Origin: Escallonia rubra
Taxonomy: Eukaryota > Streptophyta > Magnoliopsida > Escalloniales > Escalloniaceae
Assembly: GCA_033065855.1 (NCBI GenBank)
Contig: JAVXUO010002710.1
Location: 47,432 to 111,431 of the forward strand
DNA length: 64,000 nt
Reading direction: 5' to 3'
A program made the translations under genes and the position numbers. Within the stretch, counting starts at the first letter, position 1. Every line of letters starts with the position of its first letter. The notes beneath the pieces were generated by a model. That model made no database searches. It worked only from the letters and a program-made list of their open reading frames with translations, and was not told the DNA's origin. Of the stretch, positions 43,827-56,930 are shown piece after piece.

Positions 43827-46140
43827 TATAAAATTATCCCAGTGCTACTTGAATAGCTATTTGTCCTTTGTTTGAGTGACCAAGCACCAGAGAGGGTTAT
43901 TTTTATTCTATCTAGAGTTTTGATCCGACGCGCCAAACACAACCATATAGTTTAGGAACTACACAAGTGCTCCAATCAAACTCTTATTTCTCATTCATTT
44001 TTATCTTTTGCATAGCTTACCGAAGGAAAAAATATCATGTGCAACTCACATGCTAATTTCGTCCATCCTTTTAGGGTGTCGTGTAACGTTGGACTTAGCT
44101 CGATTTAAAACCTTAGTGCTTTAATTGTATAAGAGAAACGGTCAAACCAAGATGTTTGATGCAACTTAGCCCTCCTACTATGTCGAACTCTCACCATCAT
44201 TTCGGACCAAAAAAAAAACCTCAACAAAATAAGCAATTTTGCCAGAAATTTCCAGAGTTAGTGAAAGGATTGAGATCAGTTTATTGCACTAGAGTTTATC
44301 CTACTACTCTCATACAGGATAAATGGAGGGTGACAGAGTGACTTTAGTTTCATGATTGAACTATACCTATCACAAGCCAATCGTAGGCTACTTTATTGTA
44401 AGATTATATGCGCAACAAAATGTAATACGAATAATGGCAAGGGCAGATTGGCTGGCACCGAGATGCTTGTGCCACCATAATCTATCTTTAGTCATAGTCT
44501 GCACCAACAATGACATGCTTGACTCAGAAAAGTGGTTTAGACTTGCAAGCTTGAAGCTCTTTTCTCTGGCATTATCTCAATCTGGGTTCAGTAACTGTGA
44601 GTTATTGGTACTTGAAGTGGCCTAGATGCTCATTTCCATGACTATTAACATTGTTATTCAGTCACTCCCATCTCATATAGCTGTCATTACCCACAAAGCC
44701 AGGCAAGTCTGACGTCTTTTCTACAGTCTCCAATGAGATGGTTCACTGGTAACTGGGGAAATTTTATGTGTTGATCACAAGGGACGTTATACAGGGACTT
44801 TGTGCTAATTTTAATAAGCATTTGGCCCCCCAAATGTACCCACAATAAAAGAGAAAAACGTACTACTCTTTGTATACAACGATTGTGCAGGATATCAGCC
44901 AATAGGACGTCAAGTTATTAGAATGGCACACATTGATGTTTGTAAAATATTGAACACGGTGTAGATTTGTCACGTCGAGGGGCATGACCGAACGAAAAAG
45001 TAGTCTTTTTACTATCTGAAAGACCTCGAGAAAAGAGATATTTCGAGCGTCGAGTGGTACCGCACCATTGCCCTTCCACAATTTAGTATTTGATCGCTTT
45101 TCCTCCCGAGTGTCTCCTGAGATACAACCCGCCCCCTCTCTCCCCATTTTATGATTTTGGATTGGGCAAGGAAATGGTCTTGACTGTCAAAGTGGGAGAA
45201 CATTTGGATTTTATGATTTTACATTAAACTACTTCTGTTTAATTGAAAATACTCTTTTGATATTTTGCAAATTCTTATTGTCGATTTAGTATGACATATA
45301 TATTGAATTGAACTCCAGTAGCAATGACATATTGACTAATTATCGTCAAACGAGTCGAGATATGGAGAAAACAACGAGTGGAGTTGACATTTACACGCAT
45401 TACGTCAATAATATGATCTCACACTAAGACAAACGGTCAAAATTCAATGGAACAAAGAGAGTAGCACACGATGGTGACGTATAGGGGCGTCTAGCAAGTC
45501 AGCATATGGTTAAAGTATTAAGTGATATTTACATGTATCAAGTTAGTATTTGAAACAGTTTCTTGTTTAGTTTTGAAAATTAAAAAAAAATATCATCGTT
45601 TGACAAACAGGAATAGTTTTTTTTCCCCTTCAATTTTATAAACCAGTTTTCAAAATGGAACTATTTTTGAAAACTTCACTCTTGAGTTTTTAGTTTCATT
45701 TTTTTTTTTTTAGATCCAACTTTCAACTTTTGTTGGAAGCATTTTATGTCTCTTCTTCCCATCGATCTTCGTCACCAACACCTATCACCTAAGAACACTA
45801 AAACACCAACATTACCAACCACCATATCCATTGACCGCCACCATCAACAATGACCAACACTACCAAATACCAAACTACAAACACTACGAACCATCACAAC
45901 CACTGACCGTCGATATGTCACCACTACTGATCAACACACCCTAATAACAAACCTGCCAACACCGCCAACCATCATAGCCACTGAACAGTGCCACCACCAC
46001 CAGTGACTACACCCACAAACACCGGTAACCACAATAGTTACTGATAACCACAACCAACTCCGCCGAACACCAAGCCCTCTTATAATACAAAATCGCATCA
46101 AACAACCGATCAGTTTTATAAAAAAAGAAATCTCTTTCTT
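43827..46140. other. Intergenic, no gene recognised
   Basis: Short frames only. ACC/CAAC-rich low-complexity sequence lies at 45770-46060. Confidence 0.4.
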
Positions 46141-46358
46141 GCAGGCCCAATCGTGTCAAAGCCCAGCGGATACTTCAACAAAGCCCCAACCAAAGGCCTC
46201 AATCATCAGGACAAACTCGACATTTCCCTCACTGGCATTGCAAAACCCTAATCTCCAAACTTATAAACCTCATTTCTTCCCCAAACGCCTCTCTCTCTCC
46301 CCGTTAGTCCTCTCTCCATTTGAAACCTTAACCCTACCCAGCCCATCTCTGCAGCAAA
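46141..46358 (+). promoter_or_regulatory. RPL12 promoter/leader with telo-box and site II-like elements
   Basis: AAACCCTAA (telo-box) lies at 46243-46251, and GGCCCA (46144-46149) and AGCCCA (46160-46165) resemble site II elements. This pairing is typical of plant ribosomal-protein promoters. A CT-rich tract (46288-46320) and AACCTTAACCCTACCC precede the ATG. Confidence 0.65.
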
Positions 46359-46859
46359 ATGCCGCCCAAGTTCGATCCGTCGCAGGTTGTGGACGTGTAC
46401 GTCCGGGTCACCGGCGGCGAGGTTGGCGCCGCCAGCTCCCTCGCCCCGAAGATCGGCCCGCTCGGCCTCTCCCCGAAGAAGATCGGTGAGGACATCGCCA
46501 AGGAGACCGCCAAGGACTGGAAGGGCCTCCGCGTCACCGTCAAGCTCACCGTCCAGAACAGGCAGGCCAAGGTCGCCGTCGTCCCCTCCGCGGCGGCGCT
46601 GGTCATCAAATCCCTGAAGGAGCCCGAGAGGGATCGCAAGAAGACGAAGAACATTAAGCACACTGGGAATATCTCGCTCGACGACGTCGTGGAGATCGCG
46701 AGGATCATGAGGCCGAGGTCCATGGCGAAGGATCTGAGCGGGACCGTGAAGGAGATTCTCGGCACTTGTGTGAGCGTAGGGTGTACTGTTGATGGGAAGA
46801 GCCCGAAGGATTTGCAGCAGGAAATTGCTGATGGTGACGTGGAGGTCCCGCTGGATTGA
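46359..46859 (+). CDS. RPL12: 60S ribosomal protein L12 (uL11)
   Basis: This intronless frame has 166 codons, the usual length for cytosolic L12. It begins [20 protein letters not shown] and includes [51 protein letters not shown] and the C-terminal [15 protein letters not shown]. uL11 sits at the base of the ribosomal stalk next to the GTPase-associated centre of 25S rRNA. The N-terminal half holds the uL11 N-domain and the C-terminal half the rRNA-binding domain. Codon use is strongly GC-rich, unlike the AT-rich surroundings, as expected for a highly expressed gene. Nothing is missing or interrupted. Confidence 0.97.
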   Translation: MPPKFDPSQVVDVYVRVTGGEVGAASSLAPKIGPLGLSPKKIGEDIAKETAKDWKGLRVTVKLTVQNRQAKVAVVPSAAALVIKSLKEPERDRKKTKNIKHTGNISLDDVVEIARIMRPRSMAKDLSGTVKEILGTCVSVGCTVDGKSPKDLQQEIADGDVEVPLD

Positions 46860-48945
46860 AAGGGTGCGATCTATCTCTCTGTCAATTGAGGAACGTTATC
46901 GTTTTCCATACAGTTTTTTGGAGTTTTGAATTCGTGATGTCTCTCTGTCTTCTTATGGATAATGTTAGTATAATTTCATGAGGTCGAGCCTAATTTTGAG
47001 ACTTGAATTGGTTTGGAAATTGGATGATATATTGCATTCAGAATGTAGTTCGATCCTACTTTCGTCAATCGTGGGTGCTCGTTGCTTTTCTTCTTTACAA
47101 TGTTCATTTTCTGTGTCTGGAATATTTGTGAATTTTTTTGTGGTATTTTGCTTTATTGTGTGTGTTGTTGAGTATTAGAGGGAATGCAATCGCTGAGTGT
47201 GCCATATGAAGTCAAAAACATGTTGGAGTGCATGCGATATTATGCATATGCGTGCGTACTCTTTTGCTGCCCCTCGTCAACATAATTTTGCCGCCGGGGG
47301 GTCGGCGGTCGCGTGGAAGTGATGGATTAATCTGATTATGCAGTCGGATTATTTGTAAAGCCAATTTAGCTGGTGTTATTGGGTGGAGCTTGGTATATAT
47401 TTGACGCTGAGAAAGTTCTGTCAAGATTAACTCTATTTGGAGTGGGATAATCTGGTCCTTTTGCGTTCTTTCTGAATTTTTTTAATTTTTGTTGGATATT
47501 TGGAAAATATAAGCTTAGTGACTCTATAGGAACCAATCAAAAGTTAAATGCTATTCGTAACGATGTCAGTGATGTAAAAACTTCAAGATGTAGACATGAA
47601 TATTCTCTGGCATTTAGAAATACCATGGATTACCTGTATTTATTTGTATAATTTTTTTCTTCTTCTCTTAGAGACTTAATGCACTAATGCTCGTGGCTAC
47701 TCCCTGTTGAGCGCCAAGTTATTTTGTACACGATGGTTCTTAGCAGCTATTCTTTTTAGTAGTACGAGTCGCTTAAATTAGGGCACAACTTGGGGATGAA
47801 AATGTATCTAGATAAAGAGACCCTTGAATTTGGTACAATAAAGAGTCTTATTTGGCCACCAATGTTTTTACCGCCTTTTTGGGACTGTAGTCAGTTGAAC
47901 TTGGATGATGGGATAAAATTATGTAGTAGGAATGTAGGATTCCATGTTTCTGATTATTCTTTTTGCTTATTGTTGGAGCGAAATGATGCATGATAGATCA
48001 CATTTTAGCTAACATCTATAGTTAGCTACATTTGTGTTTGTGTGTGGCTATGAGTGTTTGGGTGCGTGGTACTTTGGGGTCTTGTAACGTCAAGTCATTT
48101 CTTATGATTCTTCATGCATCATTCAACTTGAAAAGGTGGGGAGTATGCGTATGTTGGGAACATTAACTGGCTTGGAAATGGTTAATGCTTCATACTCGAT
48201 GTTGTTTCTCTTTCTTTGGAGTCCTTTTGTCGTGCCAATGTTATGGTGTGGTTAAGTCTGCTTCTCACAAATCGCCAACGGCTCTTGCTAGAACCTATTT
48301 ACTAACAGTAGTGCATTTTTGTCACGTGATGGTGCCTTTTTGCAGCTCTTTCTTCCAAGTTTTTATGGTGTCATCATTGTTGTAAAATCTATCTTATGGA
48401 GAGATTCTGCAAGCTGAGCTTGGCACTTTGTTAATGGCAGGATTTGGTCAACTGCTTCACCCTGTAGTCAAATCTGATTTTGTGAAGGTTGGGCAAATAA
48501 AGAAGGATTTCCCACTTTTTAGCCAGAAGTCTGTTTAGGAATTATGGTTGCAATCGCGCGTTTTCTCAGGCTCTAGGTTGTTGTATTTTGAACAAGCTTC
48601 TAGTGCTGCGCACTGCCCCTTTGAGTAGCCATATGAAGTGCCTTGGAAGATTCAAATTTGGCTTAGTTAGGGGGCACACATATAAACAGGATCGACGTAT
48701 TTCTTCCATGTGTAGAGTCTTGAAGAACCACTGGGCCTGCTTGAGGAACTCATTTTTACATCAGTTTTCCCCGAGCAGCCTTGTAGACATTTATGTTCAC
48801 CCTTTATTGTGAAGATGCATGCACTTCTCTTCGTTGGATATGGTTTCAACTCCTTACACACTGCACGTGTTCACACACACCCCCAACCCCCCCAAACACA
48901 CGCACCCCGGTACACACTCACCAAGTGTGTGTATGTCTGGTGGGT
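46860..48945. other. RPL12 3' flank and intergenic DNA
   Basis: The first few hundred bases are the RPL12 3' UTR and downstream region. After that only short frames occur and no gene is recognised. Confidence 0.4.
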
Positions 48946-49091
48946 TGGGAGGGGGGGGGGGGGGGGGTTGGGGTGTGTTGTCAAGGTGGGCGTGTGCATA
49001 GTTGTGGGTTGTGTATGCAAAGTGCAGTGTGATGGGGTGACCTTCGACCTTGGGGGGGGGGGGGGGGGGGGGGGGGGGTGGGGGGGGGGGT
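48946..49091 (+). repeat. G-rich tracts
   Basis: G runs lie at about 48950-48967, 49052-49078 and 49080-49090, after a CA/CCCC-rich stretch (48870-48920). Glycine-rich and proline-rich frames here are artefacts of this composition. Run lengths may be unreliable. Confidence 0.85.
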
Positions 49092-50865
49092 GTTGACGGG
49101 AGGAGTGAAGAAGGTTGGGAGTTGTGAAGGGGCAAACTTGTCATTTTCATAAAAATTTCGTTAGTTAACTTGTCTGTCTATGTGTTTTAGTGCAGAATTA
49201 CTCGTTAGATTCACAACCTCTCTAGATTATACGATGACTTTTGAATGTTGATTGTATTATTAAAGTTTGTGAAACGTCGTTGCTTTGGAAAAAATAATTC
49301 TAATGATGTGAACTTGGGCCCGATAGTTAGAGGGTGTTTGACATTATATCATAATATAGTCAAGGCCAGTTAAATTTGAAATTAAGAATTGGCGCGAATG
49401 GAATCTATGTTTATTACATTGCTTAAAAAAGAGTAGTATCGTTTCTTTGGCGTCTCAAAGTACTCGATATCAGCCTAAGCATCTATTGTCTTTACTAGTT
49501 TTGATCCCATGAGCTGTATATGGCAACGGAGACACATCTAGAATATCAATTGAGAGGACAAATAATGTATATAACAGTTAAAATTTTCCATTCTCGGCGC
49601 AAAAGATCTCATATTGTTTCAATAAATTAACCGCATGGGTTTCTCTTAGAAGATTATATGCCTAATCTAAGCATGTAAAACAAAACCACTCCAATATTGA
49701 AATGATAAAATCATAAAAGAGCAAAAGGTACCAATAAAAATAGAAAGATAAAAGATCAAAGTAGGATTAATTTTCACATGACCGTATTTAACAAACATAT
49801 ATAAATCAGAACACATGATTGACTGATTAAGAAGAACAGAAATGCGAAATGACTAATTGTAGAAGTAGTATTACGTGAAATCTAATTATAAAAACAAAGT
49901 GTGGTTTCCTTTTTTTTTTTTAGATAAATGAGAGAATGACATTAATAATGTAATAGTTACATATTTTCATTGATCAGCCTTTTTTGGTTACATTTTTAAC
50001 ATGAACAGAAGACAAAATCATGACCAATGTGTCGTTTAGCGTCACGAGTCTACAAGCCTTTCTCATTTCAGTGCCTCTGGATTGGGAGTAACCACTAGTG
50101 AGAAGATTACTAGCTATTGCAATCACAAAACGAGAAACCATAAGCAACCCTAAGAAGCAGGAGTTTACCCGTCAACCTATGAAATGTTAGCCCAAATAGT
50201 AAGTCCTCATTACTGCAAGATTTACGCCGTTCGACTGTCACTTCCACACACCAATGAGGCCTTGCTGCTCGAAAATGGGAATGACGACCATTTATCACTA
50301 GGGACTAATGCTAATGCCCTAAACACCTCACCCCACCCACCTTACCCTAAAAAACTATGCACCCAGATTAGACCGAAGAACCTCACATCTCCCACCCTCC
50401 CAGGGCCCCAACCCCCGCATTCCCCCTCTCCCCGCCCCCCGAAGAAATAAAAAACCCAAGTTTCCCCGAGGCCCAATTCCCCCCACCACTCCCTCCCCAA
50501 GGACCCAACGCTAAACCATTAAATTATCCATAGCTAAAGAAAGGTAAGGAAGCAAAGGAACCTACAAACTCAACAGCAAGCCCCTACAATAGGAAAAATC
50601 CGTACACCTTGCTAACTCGAAAACAATACCAAATACAAGGTGGCAATGAGAAACTTCAAAAGTGAAACTTTTCTAGAATCTCAGCAGAAAATGATCGCCG
50701 CACAGCAGTCAGGCCAAAGTAGGCGGTGAAAACCCTAGTCTCAAATTGGAGCTTCTTTTTACCATTAGAGCAGTAAACAAAATATCCACGATGGCAGATC
50801 AAGAGGATCTAGCAGATCTCATAGATTAAAGTTATTTGTTGGATCTAATTACATTTGGCGAGATC
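49092..50865. other. Intergenic, no gene recognised
   Basis: AT-rich to 50100, then C-rich low-complexity sequence at 50320-50500. No convincing frame. Confidence 0.4.
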
Positions 50866-50869
50866 GGTG

Positions 50870-51240
50870 ATGTGATACCCCGAACATACCAGAAATTAAT
50901 CTAACCGTGAGTTTAATTAATTGAGGGGTGCTATTTTTATTAAGTAGTAGTTTGTTATTGATAATTAAGTGTTAGAGAGCTAAATAAGGGGTTAGTGTGG
51001 GCCTCGGGGGTTAAAATATAATTTTGAAAAGTTAAGGGGACAAAAATGTAATTTGAAAATATGGTGAACGTGATGCATATGTTTATTAAGTAGCATCATT
51101 TCGTTGATAATGAGGTGTTAGGGGGCCAAATGAGGGGTTAAGGTGATTTTGGGATCAAAATTATAATTTTTCAAAGTCGAGGGGTCAAAATGCAAATTTG
51201 AAAACTTGAGGGGCTAAAGTGCAAATTTTGAAAGTTGCAA
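50870..51240. repeat. Possible LTR fragment with an internal duplication
   Basis: TGTGATACCCCGAAC resembles the start of some plant LTRs. Two diverged copies of a segment of about 130-145 bases follow (about 50934-51063 and 51080-51206), sharing TTTATTAAGTAG, AGGGGTTA and GGTCAAAATGCAAATTTG-like words. No paired LTR, PBS or polymerase was found. Confidence 0.4.
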
Positions 51241-51650
51241 AATGTGTCACAAAATGGGGAGGAGTCAGCCACCTCCTAGTTAAACTAAGCTGAAATTTTT
51301 TAATTGTTTTCAAATTGTACCCAAGTATCCACCGAAATTTGCTGAAAACCGTCAATGCTTGTTGTTAGGCGGAAAAACACTTGCAATTTGCAAAGGTGTA
51401 AAGGACATTTCTAGACTCTCCATGGGATCGATCTCACCTATATATGAAGCATCTGCCAAACATACCAAAAAAAAGGGGACTCTGACAAGAAACTTTATTC
51501 TTCTCATTATTCACGTTGGAAATGTGCCATTCATTCCCATGTTTTGCTGGCCTTTTAGAAGCCACAAGTTCCCCACTGCCCACCGACACTTGCTCACCAC
51601 CCCAGGCTCGATTTTCTCGTGGTTGGCAGAGGTAGCACCACGCCACCACC

Positions 51651-51653
<3 letters not shown>

Positions 51654-51688
<35 letters not shown>
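51654..51688. repeat. (TA)n microsatellite
   Basis: About 17 TA units, 217 bases before the ATG of the small ORF at 51905. It could double as a TATA region. Confidence 0.9.
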
Positions 51689-51690
<2 letters not shown>

Positions 51691-51904
51691 TCCCACCATA
51701 TTTGCCATTCCCATCAACCCACCCACATCTCACATCAGATTATTATTCCACAGAAAGCTTTGAAGAAATTTGCCTTTTCTTTCGTTCCTCTCTTTCTCGT
51801 TGACACCAAAGAGAAAGAGAGGCTCCCAATTCAGTAGTTTCCTCTTCACACTCCATTCCTCGATCAAGCCTTGGAGAACCAGCCCTTTTGTTGTCCGACC
51901 CAAT

Positions 51905-52057
51905 ATGGCAATGGCTAAGATGACCATGCAACTGGTTAAGCCTTGGATTGAGGTCGCACCGTCGCGATTCGTCTTTCCGCGAAAACCCTCTTCTTCTCCT
52001 AGGTTGGCCACAATCAGAGAGGAGAAGGATGAAGATTCTGAAGATGGTGATGATTGA
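51905..52057 (+). CDS. Possible small-protein gene (50 residues)
   Basis: The ATG opens a 50-residue frame: MAMAKMTMQLVKPWIEVAPS, then RFVFPRKPSSSPRLATIREE, then an acidic tail (EDSEDGDD). The Ser/Pro-rich centre with SPRLATIREE and an acidic C-terminus looks like a short plant phosphoprotein-type motif rather than random translation. A pyrimidine-rich leader (51770-51860) and a TA-rich region upstream fit a promoter. I do not recognise the family. The frame is also open upstream without a better start. Expression data would be needed to be sure it is a gene. Confidence 0.45.
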   Translation: MAMAKMTMQLVKPWIEVAPSRFVFPRKPSSSPRLATIREEKDEDSEDGDD

Positions 52058-54650
52058 TAATGGAGTTTTACCTTTTCTTTTTCCTTTTCCTTCGTGTTTG
52101 GTTTCGGTTTATGTGATGCCCGGTTTCAAGAGGGGATCGGAGGTCATTCCTCGGGACATCCGTGGCCGGTTTCCATCCCCATGTACTTGTAAAATTTTGG
52201 CAGACATGTGTTATATGAATTTTTGGTTGAAGTTAGGATTTAGAGTAGGGAGAGTCTAATTGTTTATGAGATGATGGATGTAAGTAATGAAATTGGATCG
52301 TGTTATAGAGATGCCGATTTAATTAATCTTCTTCCCTCTCCTTCGTTTTCATTAATCTCGTACCTACGTCGTCAAGGATGGCTCTCTCGACTCTTATAGC
52401 ATAGCACATAAATACGATTACACCCAAAATTTAGACATTTTTGTTCACTAGAAAAAGCCGATCGCAGGCTTCGAGTTTATTACTTGATTGGTAGACATTT
52501 ATGTTTATTACATTTGCGGTCTATTTTTCAGACACAAGAAGGGAAAAAGGTTCTATAAATGACGTATAAATGTTTGGAAGAAGAAGTCAACATATTGATC
52601 CGTGAACCAAATCGAATCGAAGTCGGTTCCACAAATGTGAAACCGAATCAATGAGTTCTGTTGGCGGTTCAAATTAGATTGGTTTAGACGATTTGATGCT
52701 CACTCCTAATTCTAACAAATAATCTAGATAGAGAGATTATTTTTACCTCCTTGTTTGTAATAAAAACTCAACACTCGTCGATAAGATGCATCTTTAGAGA
52801 CAAAAAGATTGACTAGTATAAAAGCAAAGATTGACAAGTAGAGCGTCATAATCGGTGGAATGGAAATAATACAAAAGTGAAACTTTAATGTGCAAATATT
52901 CAAATTTAGATGTTTTTTCAGGAGAAGCCATCGGTCATGGACGAGGGTAGTCGCGTCGCATAAGGTGAAGTGCAATCAGACATGGTTTAATTAATTATTA
53001 GAGGGAAAATTAAAAGAAAAATATTATTAAAGGTTCAGGACGAGTGGACAATGAGAAATGGGCGGTTGGCGGCTTATGGTTGCGGTCGGTTTATACTACG
53101 TTAGCAGCTTACATAAACAAATTTGTTAGCCATTTGAAACATTGACACGTTGTATTTTTTTGTCACACTATTTTATGCTGAATTTAATTTCTTTTACTTT
53201 AATTGGTCGTTGCTATATAAACCAATTTATTTATTCATTTTTGATACTCTGAATAGTGGTGCTATCCAAACAATACCTTAGGTCTTGTTTGTTTATGCGT
53301 ATCATTTGTGAATCTAATTTAGTCCTTTCTACATTTCTTGGTTTATTTCTGTCTTTGTGTCTATAACCCGTTTTGTATTTTTTGACTTAATATAATTTTT
53401 AATAGGTGAACAAGAGATGGAGAGATTAATGAACGAACTTAAAAGAGGATTTTGAGATCCGATACACCCTCGTACATGGAGAGAACCCTAGAAAATTGTT
53501 AAGAAGTGTTTGTGTTTCTTGAGTGATTTTGTACGACAAAGGAACCAATAGATGGGATCGAAAAAAACACAAAAGATTACAAAAACTAGACACAAGTACG
53601 TATACAGTCGAAGACGTGTAAATTTTGCACCATTATGAGAGTGCCACCAGGCAATTTGGTTCACGCAACAACAAAAATTTCTCGTCAAATAAACAACAAA
53701 CATGTTTTATTTACGGTGTCAACGTGTGCTTTTCAGTTGTTAAATGAAAAGCTTGAATAGTGTAAATTGACAAAGAAATATTGCCGCATTTATTTTCACA
53801 TTTTCTTTTGAAAGACCGAATAAAAATAAGAGATAACGAACGAAGATAGTTAATTGATAAAGAAGTTTGATTGTGTCAAAACACTCCATCCATGTCTTCC
53901 AAATTCGGAAACCTTCTTTGCCCTAGAGCTTTTCTTGTGCACAAGTCGTTCGCTCAAGAAAGCTTCATACCTTCAATTTCAATGTGATTCCTTACGCATC
54001 TACTAACATCTTATTCGGATCACACCGTCAGTCCCTTAAATCAGTTCGTTATCTTTCAATGTTAATTCATAAAGATCACGCCTTCAATTCGAGATCAGAC
54101 CACCAGTCTCTCGAATCGACATCACATGTTCGGTACCTCTTCACATCACTTTTCATATCACTTTGAGAAATTTGTGTCACTCGGTTTGAGATCACGCTAC
54201 CAGACCCTCAAACTGACATCATAATTTGTCCTCTTCTCACTTTTTTTCGCAAAAGATTGCACCGTACAATTCGGTATCACGCTGCCAGACTCTCGAATTG
54301 ACATAAACAAAACCGCCATATGCTAACATTGTTTTGAGGAGATCTTGCCATTGAAATCGAGACTACGTCATCAAACTCCGGAGTCAACACACTTTTGTCT
54401 TAGGAGGTTGAATCAGAGGATTAAACATAGATTGTACTCTTTTTCGCCAAAGTTGTAAAAGTGTTATTAATTGCATTCAAATCCCTTGTTATTTTGATTA
54501 TGTAACATTTGCGTTTACAACACCTTTGTAACTACAAGGTGTTCCCAACCTACTTTGGTCGCATCCAAGGGCCCACCAGGGATCCCCGTTTTGCTCGACA
54601 CGTCACATATTCAACGGTCATTTTTCAACGCTTCCAAACCGGTCAAAGCG
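52058..54650. other. Intergenic, no gene recognised
   Basis: AT-rich with short frames. A phrase built on AGACC(A)GTCTCTCGAATCGACAT recurs in diverged form near 54095-54125, 54195-54225 and 54285-54305. Confidence 0.4.
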
Positions 54651-54659
54651 ACACATAAT

Positions 54660-56165
54660 CAAGTCACGTGAATTTGCTCATTGGTGCGCCTTTCCCCCTT
54701 GGGGTGGGGGGGGGGGGTCGGCCACATTCCCTTTCAAGGGGTCGACCCCATTCCTTTACTTCTCTTCAAGGGACCATGCATCGTCTCCGCAACGCCCGTC
54801 GCCCATGCACCGGCTTCACGGCGCCCGTCACTGGTAGTCGCGCGCCGTTGCTACGACGCCCACTGTCGACGGTAGTCGCACGCCGTCGCTGCTGCGCCCG
54901 CTGTCGCCCGCACACCGGCTACTCGGAGCTCGTCGCCCGCGCGCCGACTCCACCCCTCCCGTCGACCGCGCCCATGTGCCACGCCACTGATACAGTCGCG
55001 CCCCCAGCTTTATGTCACACTACCACTCTCCTTGCGCTGGTCCATCCTATAACCACACCATGCGCACCTTGCCTTGGTCGTGGAACATGCTTCGACCTAC
55101 TCTCCGAAGTGTGCAATATCTCGCAGGGATAGGCGACTCCTCCGGGACACTATCTCTGTCAGGGAGCTTTTCAACTCCCCTTCCGCCAGGTAGACGGCTC
55201 CTTCGGGATGCTACCTCGGCCTGTCAGGTAGACGGCTCCTCCGAGATGCTACCTCGACGCGCTCCGAGTGCTCTGGCACAAGGACTCACCCGCGGGGATA
55301 TGTGACTCCTCCAGGACACTATCTCCACCAGGGAGCTTTTCAACTCCCCTTCCGCCAGGTAGACGGCTCCTCCAGGATGCTACCTCGGCTTGCAGAATAA
55401 GTGACTCATCATGGACACTATCTCCGCCAGGGTGTCTGCGTGACTGGCCTAGGTGCTCCGGCACCGGGGGCTTCATCAGCACCCCTAGGGACTATGATCC
55501 CCGGGTCACTCTGAGACGGGAACATGTCTCCGAAGGGCATCGCGCCTAGTCTGCCTGGCAGTTGGGCTTCGGGTCTTCCCCACCGCTGCCAGGCCTGTGG
55601 GATTCTGTAAGGGCTTGGATTGTGGCTAGATCAATGGGTGTTCTCTGGCAACACCGACGCTGTGGGAGCCAGTCTTTCCAGACAGATAGAGCGACGCTGT
55701 GAGGCGCAGGCCGGGTGAATATGCGATTCGACAGTCCGGGGAGAACCGGTATTTTTGGACCCCCCCTGGTGACGTGTCACTCGCAGGGGATGCCATGTGG
55801 CAATTGATGACACATGCATAATTTTGCCTATAAATAGTAGACTTTGGATTTCATTTTAGGAGATAACTCTCTCATTTGACAATTTCACTTTCTCACTCTA
55901 GAATCCAAATCCTCTGGAATTCTAGAGAGAGAAACATACAGGACCTTGACTCTGGACCTAAGTATCGGACTGTGACTGTCGTCGTATGTTCGCCCTACGC
56001 CGTCACCCTCGCAGCACTGTCACCCTCAGGCTCTGTCTTGGAAGCCCTTAGTCTCTGTCCTTACTCAACCCTTGTTGTGTCCCACATTAGCACACTTGGC
56101 ATATGACTAGAATTGCATTCCTTGCGGCACCTCCATGTCGATTGCGAACCCACTTTCCTTGGCAT
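54660..56165 (+). mobile_element. GC-rich LTR-like segment, possibly a solo LTR
   Basis: This GC-rich block stands out from its AT-rich surroundings. It contains tandem repeats (55127-55420), a TATA box (CTATAAATA, 55828-55836) with a leader-like stretch behind it, and near 56155 TTGGCATCACAAGG, which loosely resembles a tRNA-Met primer-binding site (8 of 12 bases). This layout (repeats, TATA, leader, PBS-like end) is that of an LTR. No second LTR, gag or pol was found, and the outer limits are approximate. Confidence 0.4.
55127..55420 (+). repeat. Tandem repeats with a period of about 170 bases
   Basis: GGGATAGGCGACTCC (55127) and GGGATATGTGACTCC (55297) begin two units that share CAGGGAGCTTTTCAACTCCC and GCCAGGTAGACGGCTCCT. 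Sub-units such as GTAGACGGCTCCT occur three times. Confidence 0.8.
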
Positions 56166-56930
56166 CACAAGGTAAAAGATAGAGAACAAAAGGGAGATCA
56201 AGAACACTAACAGATTCACATTTCGCCTTCTTTTTTTGTTTTCATTACATGTGTTAATCGCTTTCTAAATTTTACTAAATCATTTTCATGAATTTGTTAA
56301 CTAGTTTTTCTAAATCTTACTAAATCATTCTCATTCGTGCACCAAATTTCTTCTCCATCTAGCAAAGCTGCTATGCTTCTTTTTTTAAAGAGCATTTGAG
56401 TTCATCTACAATGAGCAGGTAGCTCTTACAAAGCCTTTTCGAATTGAATCTATCTGGAACTTGTCAACTTTTGACATGTGAAACATAGTTTTTCAAATCA
56501 TTCAAGTTCCAAACACAAAACAAAATGTAAAGATACAGACCTAGTGACTGCCACCACACTGTTGCAGATTAAATTATCGTTGTATATGCCCTTTGTTAGG
56601 TGTGTCCAGGTTAATTTATCTGGCAAAACTCTTATCAGCCAACTATGTGATGATTTTGCGCAGATGTGTTCTATCCTTAGTATCACAGTGACAATATGGT
56701 CTATAATTGTTTATCCCGGATTATAACTTTTGAAATTCAGTTGCTGAAATCTTCGAATTAACCTGATTGAAGTGTCACGGATAGCATATCTCTTCCAATT
56801 AACCTGATTGAAATGTCACGGATAGCATGTACCACACAATTCAATAGGTGGTGGTGAAATCATTAAAAAAAAGAAATTGCAACGATGAAGTGCATGTATA
56901 TCATCTATATGGTACAATAATAGTGGTCGC

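Noticed and set aside
43230-43831. His/Pro/Thr-rich ORFs on both strands
   Set aside because: Composition-driven frames in CCA-rich DNA, with no recognised domain.
48793-49150. Gly-rich and Pro-rich ORFs on both strands
   Set aside because: They translate the G-tracts and nothing else.
54668-55549. GC-rich ORFs of 90-154 codons
   Set aside because: They overlap in several frames, follow tandem repeats, and show no domain; they fit LTR-like DNA.
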